64,000 nt of DNA, from positions 1-64,000 of the forward strand of contig CANEVH010000005.1 of NCBI GenBank assembly GCA_947442105.1, given 5' to 3'. Every line of letters starts with the position of its first letter. Positions within the stretch are counted from its first letter, which is position 1. This document shows, piece by piece, positions 7,857-18,020 of the stretch. Source of the DNA: Comamonadaceae bacterium (lineage in GTDB: Bacteria > Pseudomonadota > Gammaproteobacteria > Burkholderiales > Burkholderiaceae_C). The notes under the pieces are model-generated. The model had not been told where the DNA came from and made no database searches. It saw only the letters and a list, made by a program, of their open reading frames with translations. The translations under genes and the position numbers were made by a program.

Positions 7857-8855
7857 ATGCATGCCACCATTCCACACACCAGTTCCACATCCCCTTTGCT
7901 GCTCCCACGGGAGGGCGTTGCCCGTTTGGAGCACTGGGGCGTTATCGAAGTCAGCGGTGCTGACAGCGCCGGCTTTTTGCAAGGTCAGCTCACCAACGAT
8001 GTTGCTCACCTCTCCCCCACCCAAGCGCGCCTGGCGGCGTTTTGTTCGGCCAAGGGGCGTATGCAGGCCAGCTTTATCGCGCTGCAAGGCACCAAGGGCG
8101 ACATCCTGCTCCTGTGTAGCAAAGACTTGCTCGCCCCGACCCTCAAGCGCCTGTCCATGTTTGTCATGCGGGCCAAGGCCCAGTTGCGGGATGCGAGTGC
8201 CGACTATTCCATTTACGGTTTGCTCGGCGCAAGCACGGGCATGGACGGCGACCACGCTCCAGAGCCGTGGCAGGCCCGTGTGCTCGCAGACACCCGCGTG
8301 GTGCAGCTCTATCCAGCCCTGGGTGTGGCGCGCCAGATGTGTCTCATCCCGGCCGGCGCGCCCGCGCCCGAGGGCCCCGCCCTGTCCTTTGACGACTGGC
8401 AGTGCGGCGAGGTACTCAGCGGCGTTGCCACCCTGACTGCGGCTGTGGTGGACGCCTTTGTGCCCCAAATGCTGAATTACGAGTCCGTGGGCGGGGTGAG
8501 CTTTAAAAAGGGCTGTTACCCCGGCCAGGAAGTGGTGGCGCGCAGCCAGTTCAGAGGCATTTTGAAGCGACGTGCCTACATCGTGGAGCTACAGCAGCCG
8601 GTCGTGCCCTCGCCCGCAGCGCAAGCCGGCGCCGCCTTGGCGATGTTTGCCGGGCAAGAGGTGTATTCCACCCAAGACGCCAGCCAGCCCTGTGGCGTGG
8701 TCGCGCAAGCCGCACGCCATGCAACCGGGCGCTGGGTTGGCATTGTTTCTATGCAAACCAGCGCTGCGGCCGATCACGGTCTTTGCCTGGGCTCGGCGGG
8801 CGGCGCAGCCCTGGCGCTGCTGCCCTTGCCCTACGCCTTGCTTGAGGATATTTAA
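7857..8855 (+). CDS. ygfZ: Folate-binding protein YgfZ (Fe-S cluster maintenance)
   Basis: 332 aa from ATG 7857. YgfZ is a GcvT-like, tetrahydrofolate-binding protein needed for assembly or repair of certain Fe-S enzymes such as MiaB. The family signature K-G-C-Y-x-G-Q-E is present as K-K-G-C-Y-P-G-Q-E-V-V-A-R, including its essential Cys; the N-terminal G-A-D-S-A-G-F-L-Q-G-Q-L-T-N-D-V segment is also typical. An upstream in-frame Met (7755) is rejected because the residues between have no family similarity. Its TAA shares bases with the TAA of the convergent thioesterase gene (TTAA at 8852-8855). Confidence 0.93.
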   Translation: MHATIPHTSSTSPLLLPREGVARLEHWGVIEVSGADSAGFLQGQLTNDVAHLSPTQARLAAFCSAKGRMQASFIALQGTKGDILLLCSKDLLAPTLKRLSMFVMRAKAQLRDASADYSIYGLLGASTGMDGDHAPEPWQARVLADTRVVQLYPALGVARQMCLIPAGAPAPEGPALSFDDWQCGEVLSGVATLTAAVVDAFVPQMLNYESVGGVSFKKGCYPGQEVVARSQFRGILKRRAYIVELQQPVVPSPAAQAGAALAMFAGQEVYSTQDASQPCGVVAQAARHATGRWVGIVSMQTSAAADHGLCLGSAGGAALALLPLPYALLEDI

Positions 8856-9562
8856 GGCGAAAGTGAGGCCACGCCTGGCCTGGGCAACTGGCGCAGCGCT
8901 GCGGCGGCGGCCCGGCCCCAGCCCGCGCCACGCAGCGAATCGATGACGGCCACGCCGTCAGATTCTGCCGCCTGCACGCGCATTCTGGCCGTAGCAATCG
9001 GCTCGTCTAAAGCGTTGCGCAAAACGCAATGCACAGCGTCAGCATCATGGTCGTCAGGCGCGCGCAAGCGCTGAACCACGGCTTGCACTTCGTCCCAACG
9101 CGCCATCTGCTGACGCACGATGGGCTGGTCTTGCTCATAGGCCAGCATGGTGTTGCGCAATGGCAGGGGCACCGTCAGCGCCGTTTTGGCGATGGGGTCG
9201 GCAAACACATAGACCAACTCCGCGCTCACCAGCAGCTCTTGATCGCGAAAAATGCCGCTCAGGAATTGCAATGACGAGTTGCCAATGCGCGCACAGCGCA
9301 GGCCCACCGTCAGGCGGTCATCGTAATGGGCGGAGGCGTGGAACTCCAAGGTAGATTTCTTCACAAACAAGTCGCCGCCCAGGCGCTGCAAGCTTGCTTC
9401 ATACGGCAGCGCGAGTGCGCGCCAGTAGTCGGCCATCGCGGTGTCGACATAGGCCAAATAGTGCGGGTTGAAAACAATTTTTTGCAGGTCCACTTCCGCC
9501 CAGCGCACCCGCAGGGCGTGCAAAAGCCGGAAATCGGCCACCCGGTGCAGGCGCTCAGCCAT
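8852..9562 (-). CDS. YbgC/FadM-type acyl-CoA thioesterase with eroded GNAT domain
   Basis: 236 aa from the Met at 9562 (an upstream ATG at 9601 adds 13 residues). The N-terminal about 140 residues are a hot-dog 4HBT thioesterase: R-V-R-W-A-E-V-D-L-Q-K-I-V-F-N-P-H-Y-L-A-Y-V-D with the catalytic Asp, then R-I-G-N-S-S-L-Q-F. The rest resembles the start of an acetyltransferase: V-H-C-V-L-R-N-A-L-D-E-P-I-A-T-A-R-M-R and an acetyl-CoA-type loop L-R-G-A-G-W-G-R-A, but the protein stops about 18 residues later, where a GNAT would still need about 60. Related thioesterase-GNAT fusions of about 300 aa are, to my recollection, common in this family. It overlaps the lipase gene by 8 nt. Confidence 0.82.
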   Translation of the reverse strand: MAERLHRVADFRLLHALRVRWAEVDLQKIVFNPHYLAYVDTAMADYWRALALPYEASLQRLGGDLFVKKSTLEFHASAHYDDRLTVGLRCARIGNSSLQFLSGIFRDQELLVSAELVYVFADPIAKTALTVPLPLRNTMLAYEQDQPIVRQQMARWDEVQAVVQRLRAPDDHDADAVHCVLRNALDEPIATARMRVQAAESDGVAVIDSLRGAGWGRAAAAALRQLPRPGVASLSP

Positions 9563-10541
9563 GGTGAAACGCGTTTCGCAGCGCCCTTGCGGCGTCAGCA
9601 TGGGCTATGCCCGCCTCGGGTATGGCGCGCCCCATTTTGATGAACTCGTGGACCACACCCCGGTACATCTCCAGGTCCACTGGCACGCCGGCCATGCGCA
9701 GTCGGCCGGCGTACAGCACGCCCTCATCCACCAGCGGATCGCATTGCGCCAAGCCCAACCACGCGGGTGCCACGCCCTCCAGGTCCACGGTTTCGCCGTT
9801 GGCGCTCTGGCCGTCCAGGGGCGCAAAACGCCAGTCGTCCCGGTCGGCAGGCGTGCGCAAGTAGTGCGCAAAGAAATAGCGAATGTGCTCCTCTTCCAGC
9901 ACAAAACCCTTGGCAAAGCGCCGGTGCGATTCCGTGTCCTGGTGGCCACAGGTGCCGGGGTAAAACAACAATTGCAGCGCCAAGGCCAGGCCATGGTCAC
10001 GCGCCGCAATGGCACACGCGCAAGCCAAAGTGCCGCCGGCGCTGTCGCCGCCCACCGCCATGCGCCCGCTGTCTAGCCCCAGACCCTCACCCGACCGCGA
10101 CAGCCACACCAGCGCGTCCCACGCATCTTCAAAAGCGCTTGGAAACCGGTGTTCTGGCGCAAGCCGGTAGTCCACCGACACCACCGCGCACTGGCCCAGG
10201 TGGCTCAGGCGGCGGCACAGCGCATCATGGGTTTGCACGCTACCGATGGTGAAACCGCCGCCATGGAAATACAACAAAACCGGTAGCCGCTCTGGCGAGG
10301 GCGCATACAAGCGCGCTAACAGCTGAACGCCGTCGCGGGCCACAAAGTAGTGGTCTTCCACCCGCGCCAGGGGCTGGGTGGGCAACTCCAGCACAGTCGC
10401 CCCCGCAGCATAGGCAGCACGCGCCTGAACAGGCGAGAGCGCGTGCATAGGCACATGCCCGGCGCGGGCGATGCGCTCCAACACGCCACGCATGGCGGGG
10501 GTCAACAAGGCAGACGGCGAGGAATGGTGTCGGTGCGGCAC
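9555..10541 (-). CDS. Alpha/beta hydrolase of the hormone-sensitive lipase family
   Basis: 328 aa. The HSL-type esterase marks are present: oxyanion motif Y-F-H-G-G-G-F, nucleophile elbow G-G-D-S-A-G-G, catalytic Asp in A-Q-C-D-P-L-V-D-E-G and His in V-V-H-E-F-I. Such enzymes hydrolyse short-chain acyl esters in the cytoplasm; the substrate is not predictable. No signal peptide is seen. It lies between the MFS transporter gene upstream (36 nt) and the thioesterase gene downstream (8-nt overlap), so the three may form one transcript handling an ester or acyl compound; that link is inference from position only. Confidence 0.88.
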   Translation of the reverse strand: MPHRHHSSPSALLTPAMRGVLERIARAGHVPMHALSPVQARAAYAAGATVLELPTQPLARVEDHYFVARDGVQLLARLYAPSPERLPVLLYFHGGGFTIGSVQTHDALCRRLSHLGQCAVVSVDYRLAPEHRFPSAFEDAWDALVWLSRSGEGLGLDSGRMAVGGDSAGGTLACACAIAARDHGLALALQLLFYPGTCGHQDTESHRRFAKGFVLEEEHIRYFFAHYLRTPADRDDWRFAPLDGQSANGETVDLEGVAPAWLGLAQCDPLVDEGVLYAGRLRMAGVPVDLEMYRGVVHEFIKMGRAIPEAGIAHADAARALRNAFHHG

Positions 10542-10577
10542 GTTGATCTGTCGAAAAAGGGGATGGTGGCGCAGGGC

Positions 10578-11807
10578 TTAAGCGGCTGTAACTGCAGTTT
10601 GGCGGCCCACCCGCAGCGCCGCAAGCACGCTTAGCAGCAGCACTGCCGCTGCGCCCAGCAGCGTGGCGCCGTACCAGCCGCGGTCCATAAAGGCACCAAA
10701 GACCAGGGGAGACACGGCAAATCCGCTGTCCAAGCCGGAGTACACCAAACCGTAGACCCGGCCCGTGGCGCCTTGGGGCGTGGCTTTTTTGATCATCATG
10801 TCGCGCGAAGGTCCACCAATGCCGACCGCAAACCCGGTAACTGCCAGCACCACCATCGTGGGCGTCGCGCCCAGCCAGCCCGTTCCGCACAGCGCCAAGA
10901 GCACCGCACCGCAGCCCAAGGCAACAGCCACCACGCGGTCGCTGTTGGCGGTTCGGGCGGCGACGAAGCCGCCGACAAACACACCCAGCGCTGCGCACAA
11001 CATATACGCCGTCAAAGTCAGGGTGGCCGATTCAAAGCTGACCCCGTGCATGGCTTTGAGAATCGACACCGCAAACACCTGAACCACCGCCAGCGTCATA
11101 GTGGACATAAAAAAGAAGCCAAAACACCACCACACCACCGGCAAGCGCATAAACGCCATGGCGTTTGCGGGCGCGGCCTGCGGGTTGCGTACCGCCGCGC
11201 GGGTCTGCAATTGATCCCGGTATACGACCATCACCAGCAGCACTGCGCCGTACATCACTGCAGCCGCAACATAGGCTTGGCGCCAACCCAGCAGCGCGCC
11301 CATGCCCGCAAAAAAGACCGGCGCCGCAGCCCATCCCAAATTGCCCGTCAGGCCGTGGGCGCTGAACGCGTAGCCCAGGCGCGCCGCCGAGACGCGCTGG
11401 TTCAAAATCGTGAAATCCACCGGGTGAAAAGTGGCGTTTGCCGCCCCGGCGAGTACCGCCACGCCAAACAAAGAGCCGTAGCCCGTGGCCACAGAGGCCC
11501 ACAGACAGGCCAGCATGAACATGGCCAGCGCGGCCCACAGCATTGGCCTCGCACCCACGCGGTCCACCACAAAGCCGGAGGTGGCCTGCCCTACCCCAGA
11601 AACCACAAAAAACACGGTCATCAGCAAACCCAACTCGGAAAAACTGAGTCCGAATTCCTTCATGAAGACCGGAAAAAGCAGGGGCAAGATCAGGTGGCCG
11701 AAGTGCGAACTGGCATGCGCCAGCCCGACCAAGCCGATGACGCTGGCGTCCTCACGCCAAGCCACAAGGGTTGAAGGCAAACCGATTGCGTTGGTGGCTG
11801 GAGTCAT
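10578..11807 (-). CDS. Major facilitator superfamily transporter
   Basis: 409 aa with about 12 hydrophobic helices in two halves. Helix 1-2 reads H-A-S-S-H-F-G-H-L-I-L-P-L-L-F-P-V, followed by the loop-2/3 region D-R-V-G-A-R-P (MFS motif A type). The H-F-x-H-x-x-x-P-L-L-F-P pattern is typical of a bacterial MFS group often annotated as fosmidomycin-resistance (Fsr)-like; I do not claim a substrate. The gene starts just downstream (on its strand) of the AT-rich hairpin at 11892-11942. Confidence 0.85.
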   Translation of the reverse strand: MTPATNAIGLPSTLVAWREDASVIGLVGLAHASSHFGHLILPLLFPVFMKEFGLSFSELGLLMTVFFVVSGVGQATSGFVVDRVGARPMLWAALAMFMLACLWASVATGYGSLFGVAVLAGAANATFHPVDFTILNQRVSAARLGYAFSAHGLTGNLGWAAAPVFFAGMGALLGWRQAYVAAAVMYGAVLLVMVVYRDQLQTRAAVRNPQAAPANAMAFMRLPVVWWCFGFFFMSTMTLAVVQVFAVSILKAMHGVSFESATLTLTAYMLCAALGVFVGGFVAARTANSDRVVAVALGCGAVLLALCGTGWLGATPTMVVLAVTGFAVGIGGPSRDMMIKKATPQGATGRVYGLVYSGLDSGFAVSPLVFGAFMDRGWYGATLLGAAAVLLLSVLAALRVGRQTAVTAA

Positions 11808-11891
11808 GGGAGCGGATAGTAGTGGATTGGCAAACGGACGGCGCAGGGCTCAGCCCTTGCGATGTTCAGATGTTGATACACTCCGAACACA

Positions 11892-11942
11892 TGTGTATTT
11901 TATTTATTTGTTATTTTTTATAACAAATAAACAAAATACACA
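11892..11942. repeat. 51-nt AT-rich inverted repeat between divergent genes
   Basis: Two 23-nt arms (11892-11914 and 11920-11942) pair at 22 of 23 positions around a TTTTT loop. The arms are almost wholly A/T, apart from a TGTG/CACA outer end. It lies between the MFS gene (start 11807, minus) and the CvpA-like gene (start 12009, plus), so it is not downstream of any gene and cannot be an ordinary terminator. The inner part TTGTTAT-N5-ATAACAA has the shape of a MarR-type operator. Function unknown. Confidence 0.75.
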
Positions 11943-12008
11943 ATAAAAAATGGGCGCGAATAGCAATTAAACGCCTGTACGAAATTTCTGCGTGCATCGG
12001 TCACTCCC

Positions 12009-12473
12009 ATGAACTTTCTCGACTTTTTGTTTGCGTCAACCCTGCTTGTGTCTGTTGCGGTAGGCGCCTGGCGAGGTTGGATGCCGCAGGCGTTGACGCT
12101 GACGGCCTTGGTGTGCAGCTTGCTTGCGATCATCAAATTAGGCCCCCTCATTGCACACCGGCTGCCGTTAAGCGGCCCTGGTGAAACATTGCGTGCGGAT
12201 TTGGGCGCCGCACTGGCCATGGTGTTGACCCTCTACCTGGGCCACAAGCTGGTGCAGCTGCACCGCCATGTTTTCCCTCGTAATGGGGCTCAGCCGGCGC
12301 ACCGAACCTTGGGTGCCTTGTTTGGGGTTGCCTCCGGCGTTCTTGTGCTGCTGGTGCTGGCCGTTGTGATTGATGCAACAGAACTCAGAGAAAGCCCTTG
12401 GTGGCAGGGCAGCCCGCAAGAAAGAGCTGCCAGAACCCTGATAGACGGCGTGAAAAGCGCGCTGTCGTCCTAG
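12009..12473 (+). CDS. CvpA-family inner-membrane protein
   Basis: 154 aa with four hydrophobic segments (about 8-26, 33-50, 63-80, 101-121). The opening N-F-L-D-F-L-F-A-S-T-L-L-V-S-V-A-V-G-A-W-R-G-W matches the CvpA/colicin V production pattern, in which D-x-x-x...S...G...R-G is conserved. CvpA proteins support envelope integrity; the exact role is poorly known. It is not next to purF, the usual cvpA partner, so this may be a paralogue. No operon partner: the next gene is convergent. Confidence 0.7.
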   Translation: MNFLDFLFASTLLVSVAVGAWRGWMPQALTLTALVCSLLAIIKLGPLIAHRLPLSGPGETLRADLGAALAMVLTLYLGHKLVQLHRHVFPRNGAQPAHRTLGALFGVASGVLVLLVLAVVIDATELRESPWWQGSPQERAARTLIDGVKSALSS

Positions 12474-12512
12474 TCGCCTCCGTCATTCCGGGCGTCCCGG
12501 CCGTCCAAGGCC

Positions 12513-12638
12513 TTATTTCAAGTTCTCCCGTATGTAGAGCTGGGTTTTCTGGACAGCCTTGTCCAAAGCCGCAGCCGCGCCGCTCACGCCCACGGTAGCT
12601 ACAAAAATACCCAGAACAAAAGAGATGAGGTATCCCAT
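12513..12638 (-). CDS. Small single-span membrane protein (41 aa)
   Basis: Starting at ATG 12638 the product is M-G-Y-L-I-S-F-V-L-G-I-F-V-A-T-V-G-V-S-G-A-A-A-A-L-D and an amphipathic tail ending K-T-Q-L-Y-I-R-E-N-L-K. A GAAGG ribosome site lies about 7 nt upstream. One transmembrane helix (about 4-24) and a charged tail are visible. An upstream in-frame Met would add 22 hydrophilic residues with no ribosome site. I recall similar small proteins in Comamonadaceae but cannot confirm it. The gene is convergent with cvpA-like, 39 nt away. Function unknown. Confidence 0.6.
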   Translation of the reverse strand: MGYLISFVLGIFVATVGVSGAAAALDKAVQKTQLYIRENLK

Positions 12639-12792
12639 ACACGTGCCTTCACAAAATGCCGTCGGGTTCACCATCACCGTCCTGCACCTTTGAATCGGCA
12701 CCATCTAGAAAAACATGAGTGGAAAATTGGCCGCAACGTGAAACGGGCTCATGCCCACCGTTGCCGACATCGCAATCGAGCAGAAAACTGGG

Positions 12793-12838
12793 ATAAAAAA
12801 GAGAAAACCCCTCGCACCGCAGTGGATGCAAGGGGTTT
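12793..12838 (-). terminator. Intrinsic terminator after tRNA-Val
   Basis: AAACCCCT (12805-12812) pairs with AGGGGTTT (12831-12838), extended by GCA/TGCA on the inner side with one mismatch. On the minus strand the stem is followed by TTCTCTTTTTTAT. It lies 15 nt past the 3' end of tRNA-Val. Confidence 0.8.
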
Positions 12839-12852
12839 GCCAACGTGGTAGT

Positions 12853-12929
12853 TGGTAGGCGCAATTGGACTCGAACCAACGACCCCCACCATGTCAAGGT
12901 GGTGCTCTAACCAGCTGAGCTATGCGCCT
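12853..12929 (-). tRNA. tRNA-Val (anticodon GAC)
   Basis: 77 nt including encoded CCA. Acceptor arms AGGCGCA and TGCGCCT pair fully; the D arm (AGCTCAGCTGGTTAGAGC), the anticodon loop with TTGACAT and the T arm GGTTCGAGTCC are all standard. The body is nearly identical to E. coli tRNA-Val(GAC). It reads GUC/GUU valine codons. It lies 55 nt past the end of guaA on the same strand and has its own terminator. Confidence 0.97.
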
Positions 12930-12984
12930 GAAGTTCAGTCCACGAGTGTAACAGGACTTAGTTCAGCACCGGCCGGGGGAAGCC

Positions 12985-14661
12985 CTACTCCCACTCAATC
13001 GTCGCCGGTGGCTTGCTGCTCACGTCATAGGTCACGCGGTTGATGCCGCGCACTTCGTTGATGATGCGGCCCGACACTTTTTTGAGCAGCGCATAGGGAA
13101 GCTCGGCCCAGTCTGCGGTCATGAAGTCGCTGGTTTGCACCGCGCGCAGGGCCACCACGTAGTCGTAGGTGCGGCCGTCGCCCATCACGCCCACGCTTTT
13201 CACCGGTAAAAACACGGTGAAGGCCTGGCTGGTGGCTTCGTACCAGTTCTTGGGCACTCCGCCTGCGCGCACCGCTTCGTCCGCTGCGGGGACGTAAGGC
13301 GTGGCGCGCAGTTCTTCGATAAAGATGGCGTCGGCGCGGCGCAGCAGGTCGGCGTATTCTTTTTTCACCTCGCCCAAAATCCGCACGCCCAAGCCGGGGC
13401 CGGGAAAGGGGTGGCGGTACACCATGTCGTGCGGCAATCCCAGCGCCACGCCCAGTTCGCGTACCTCGTCTTTGAACAGGTCGCGCAGCGGCTCCAAGAG
13501 TTTGAGGCCCAACTGCTCGGGCAGGCCGCCCACGTTGTGGTGGCTTTTGATCGTGACGGCTTTTTTGCTTTTGGCGCCGCCGCTCTCGATGACGTCGGGG
13601 TAAATCGTGCCCTGGGCGAGGAACGTCGCACCTTCGACGGCGCGACCTCCATCCGCCCCCTTGTGACCACCATTGCCCGCTTTGAGTTGTGCGGCTTGCT
13701 CCTTGAATACGTCCACAAACAGGCCGCCGATGATCTTGCGCTTGGCCTCGGGCTCGCTCACCCCGGCGAGCTTGCCCAAAAACAGGTCGCTGGCGTCCAC
13801 CCGAATCACCTTGGCGTGCAGCTTGCCGACGAACATCTCCATCACCATGTCGCCTTCATTGAGGCGCAGCAAGCCGTGGTCCACGAACACACAGGTGAGC
13901 TGGTCGCCAATGGCGCGGTGGATAAGCGCAGCCGCCACCGACGAGTCCACGCCGCCGGACAGGCCCAAAATCACCTCTTCGTCGCCCACTTGTTCGCGGA
14001 TTTTGGCTACCGCGTCGGCCACGTGGTCGCACATTACCCAGTCGGGCCGGGCGGCACAAATATCCAGCACAAAGCGGTTTAGCATCGCCTGGCCTTGCAC
14101 CGTGTGGGTCACCTCGGGGTGGAACTGCACTGCGTAAAAGCGCCGCACCTCGTCGGCCATGCCAGCAATCGGGCAGCTCGGCGTGCTGGCCATCAGCTTG
14201 AAGCCCGGCGGCAACTCGGTCACCTTGTCGCCGTGGCTCATCCAGGCCTTGAGCATGCCGTGGCCCTCGGGCGTGGTGAAGTCGGTAATGTCTTTGAGCA
14301 AGGCTGTGTGGCCGTGGGCGCGCACTTCGGCGTAGCCAAACTCGCGGGTGTGTCCGCCTTCCACCTTGCCGCCAAGCTGCTGCGCCATGGTTTGCATGCC
14401 GTAGCAAATACCCAGCACCGGCACGCCGAGCTCAAACACTGCAGCGGGTGCGTGGTCAGTGGTTTCCTCGTAGACGCTGGCGTGGCTGCCCGACAAAATG
14501 ACGCCCTTGAGCGACCCATCCGCCGCATAGGCACGCACCCACTCGTCCGTCACGTCGCAAGGGTGCACCTCGCAGTACACATGCGCTTCGCGCACCCGCC
14601 GGGCAATCAACTGGGTGACCTGGGAGCCGAAATCGAGGATGAGAATTTTGGAGTGCTGCAT
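12985..14661 (-). CDS. guaA: GMP synthase (glutamine-hydrolysing)
   Basis: 558 aa. It converts XMP to GMP with glutamine and ATP, the last step of guanine nucleotide synthesis. The class I amidotransferase domain shows L-G-I-C-Y-G-M-Q nucleophile Cys and the later H-P-E-V; the ATP-pyrophosphatase P-loop is [12 protein letters not shown]; the C-terminal dimerisation domain ends [21 protein letters not shown] as in all GuaA. It is about 30 residues longer than E. coli GuaA, partly from a Gly-rich insert near residues 330-350 (about 13612-13680). guaB lies directly upstream with a terminator-like stem between. Confidence 0.97.
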   Translation of the reverse strand: MQHSKILILDFGSQVTQLIARRVREAHVYCEVHPCDVTDEWVRAYAADGSLKGVILSGSHASVYEETTDHAPAAVFELGVPVLGICYGMQTMAQQLGGKVEGGHTREFGYAEVRAHGHTALLKDITDFTTPEGHGMLKAWMSHGDKVTELPPGFKLMASTPSCPIAGMADEVRRFYAVQFHPEVTHTVQGQAMLNRFVLDICAARPDWVMCDHVADAVAKIREQVGDEEVILGLSGGVDSSVAAALIHRAIGDQLTCVFVDHGLLRLNEGDMVMEMFVGKLHAKVIRVDASDLFLGKLAGVSEPEAKRKIIGGLFVDVFKEQAAQLKAGNGGHKGADGGRAVEGATFLAQGTIYPDVIESGGAKSKKAVTIKSHHNVGGLPEQLGLKLLEPLRDLFKDEVRELGVALGLPHDMVYRHPFPGPGLGVRILGEVKKEYADLLRRADAIFIEELRATPYVPAADEAVRAGGVPKNWYEATSQAFTVFLPVKSVGVMGDGRTYDYVVALRAVQTSDFMTADWAELPYALLKKVSGRIINEVRGINRVTYDVSSKPPATIEWE

Positions 14662-14693
14662 GGCGCTTCAGGTAATCAAGAGGAGAAACAAAA

Positions 14694-14717
14694 AAGGCGT
14701 CTGGAACCAGACGCCTT
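14694..14717 (-). terminator. Hairpin terminator/attenuator between guaB and guaA
   Basis: AAGGCGTCTGG and CCAGACGCCTT form a perfect stem with a tight AA centre (in practice about 10 bp with a GAAC loop). On the minus strand it is followed by TTTTGTTTC. It sits 15 nt after the guaB stop and 33 nt before the guaA start, so it probably reduces read-through from guaB into guaA. Confidence 0.8.
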
Positions 14718-14732
14718 AGGGCTCAAACCAGC

Positions 14733-16247
<1,515 letters not shown>

Positions 16248-16286
16248 TTAGCGCCGGGCGGCGTCCAAAAGTCACGTGTTAACGCC

Positions 16287-17531
16287 TTAATCTAGGCCTT
16301 GACCCGCCGCATTCCATGCGTGCTGCAAAGTCGCGCCGGGCTGCAAACCGTGCTGCCAAAAGGCCTGGGTGGCAGGTACTTGCGCTAGTAGAAAAGCACT
16401 TACCAAGCCCGCCAGTGGCGTCGTGCTGGGCTCCACCAAAAGCACCCAGCGCGCATCGTGCGACGGGCCGTGCTCTTCTTGCAGCAGCCCCACCCAGTCC
16501 ATGGCGCTCAGGGTTTTGAGGATGGGGTCCAGATCCAGGGCGTCTGCGTTCAGCGCTGCGGACAACTGAGGCAGCGACTGGCCCCGCGCGTCCTTTGATC
16601 GCGCCTGGTGCAGCGACTGCAGCAACTCCACTGCCAGCTGAAACTGCAGTCCAGGCCCAGCACGCCTTCGCGCCAAGCCGGCAATCAGGCTAGGCGCATA
16701 GGCCGTCAGGGCCGCACCCAATAGCACGATCACCCAGGCCAGGTAAATCCAGACCAGCAAAATAGGCAGGGTGGCAAAGGCGCCATAAACGACCGAATAG
16801 TCGGGCACTATGGACAGGTACAGCGCCAACAAGCGCTTGGCCACCTCCATGCCGGTGGACACGAACAGTCCGCCCATCCAGGCATGGCCCCAGCGCACCT
16901 GGGTATTGGGAAGGTAGCGGAACATGGCGGCCATGCCGGCCGCAACCATCAAGTACTGCAAGGCATCGAGCACGAAACTCACTCCGCCGGGCAAGCCAGT
17001 CACCAGACCTCGCGACGCAGACACCGCGTAGGAAGTGACGCTCACGCTCAATCCCAAAATCAGCGGCCCCAGGGTGATGGCGGACCAATAAATCAGCAAG
17101 CGCTGGCCCAAGGGGCGCAGCGTGCGCACCCGCCAAATGCTGTTGAGCGTGCGGTCTATGGTGAACATCAGCGCCAAAGCGGTGACCAGCAGCGCCGCCA
17201 AGCCCAGGCTGCCGAGCTTGCTGGCCTTGCCCGCAAACTGGTTCAAATAACCCAGCACTTGGCGCGCAATGTTGTCGGGCACCAAGCTGGCAATCAGCCA
17301 CTTTTGCAGCACGTCCTGGAACTTGGCAAACATGGGAAACGCAGTAAACACCGCCAGCGCCACGGTAAAAAACGGCACCAGTGCAATGGTGGTGGTAAAT
17401 GTCAGGCTGCTGGCCGTGAGGCCCAGACGGTCCTCGCGAAAACGCTCGCGCAAGACGAGCAGTGTTTGGACCCACGGCACGTGGGCCACATCGGCCAGCC
17501 ACGACTGGAGTCTTTGTAAATGAATGCGCAT
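16287..17531 (-). CDS. YihY-family inner-membrane protein
   Basis: 414 aa from ATG 17531. Formerly annotated as ribonuclease BN, the family is now regarded as a membrane protein of unknown function. The core has about six transmembrane helices, with family segments R-L-G-L-T-A-S-S-L-T-F-T-T-T-I-A-L-V-P-F, N-S-I-W-R-V-R and Y-G-A-F-A-T-L-P-I-L-L-V-W-I-Y-L-A-W. A soluble C-terminal region of about 130 residues has a winged-helix-like look, as in the longer proteobacterial members. An in-frame Met at 17618 would run over the divergent DUF2069 gene (start 17553) and is rejected. The two starts are 21 bp apart, so their promoters must overlap coding DNA. Confidence 0.85.
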   Translation of the reverse strand: MRIHLQRLQSWLADVAHVPWVQTLLVLRERFREDRLGLTASSLTFTTTIALVPFFTVALAVFTAFPMFAKFQDVLQKWLIASLVPDNIARQVLGYLNQFAGKASKLGSLGLAALLVTALALMFTIDRTLNSIWRVRTLRPLGQRLLIYWSAITLGPLILGLSVSVTSYAVSASRGLVTGLPGGVSFVLDALQYLMVAAGMAAMFRYLPNTQVRWGHAWMGGLFVSTGMEVAKRLLALYLSIVPDYSVVYGAFATLPILLVWIYLAWVIVLLGAALTAYAPSLIAGLARRRAGPGLQFQLAVELLQSLHQARSKDARGQSLPQLSAALNADALDLDPILKTLSAMDWVGLLQEEHGPSHDARWVLLVEPSTTPLAGLVSAFLLAQVPATQAFWQHGLQPGATLQHAWNAAGQGLD

Positions 17532-17552
17532 GGCCGGTATGATGCCACCGAC

Positions 17553-18020
17553 ATGAATCTGCCCCCCTCCCCCCTGGAACCCCGCCCATCCGACTTGCAC
17601 GCCTCTGACATTGCGCACGGTCTTGACCAGGTCAACCTGAGCCGCTGGCTGGCTGTGGGCAGCCTGGTCGGCTTGATCGTCTTGAGCGTGGCATGGGAGC
17701 TGGTTTTGGCGCCCATCAAGCCCGGTGGCTCGCTCTTGGCGCTTAAAGCAGTTCCCTTGTGCGTGCCACTTGCCGGTCTGCTGAAAAACCGCATGTACAC
17801 CTACCGCTGGGTGAGTTTGCTGGTGTGGCTGTATTTCACCGAAGGGGTGGTGCGCGCCTATGGCGACCGCGCGCCGAGCAGCTATTACGCGCTGCTGGAA
17901 GTGTTTTTATGCCTGACGCTGTTTGCAGCCTGCGCACTCCATGTCCGGCTTCGGCTACGCAACGCCAAAGCAATGGGCGCCTTGCCAGGCTCTGATTTCC
18001 CGAACCAAGCTGATTCATGA
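17553..18020 (+). CDS. DUF2069 membrane protein
   Basis: 155 aa. Four hydrophobic segments follow a charged N-terminus: about residues 34-52, 60-78, 86-101 and 111-130. The stretches K-A-V-P-L and Y-T-Y-R-W-V-S-L-L-V-W-L-Y-F-T-E-G-V-V-R are typical of DUF2069. Function is unknown in the family. Its stop overlaps the ATG of the FAD dehydrogenase gene (ATGA), so both are probably translated together. Confidence 0.8.
   Translation: MNLPPSPLEPRPSDLHASDIAHGLDQVNLSRWLAVGSLVGLIVLSVAWELVLAPIKPGGSLLALKAVPLCVPLAGLLKNRMYTYRWVSLLVWLYFTEGVVRAYGDRAPSSYYALLEVFLCLTLFAACALHVRLRLRNAKAMGALPGSDFPNQADS

Noticed and set aside
12649-12897. 82-aa minus-strand frame crossing tRNA-Val
   Set aside because: It runs through the tRNA and its terminator.
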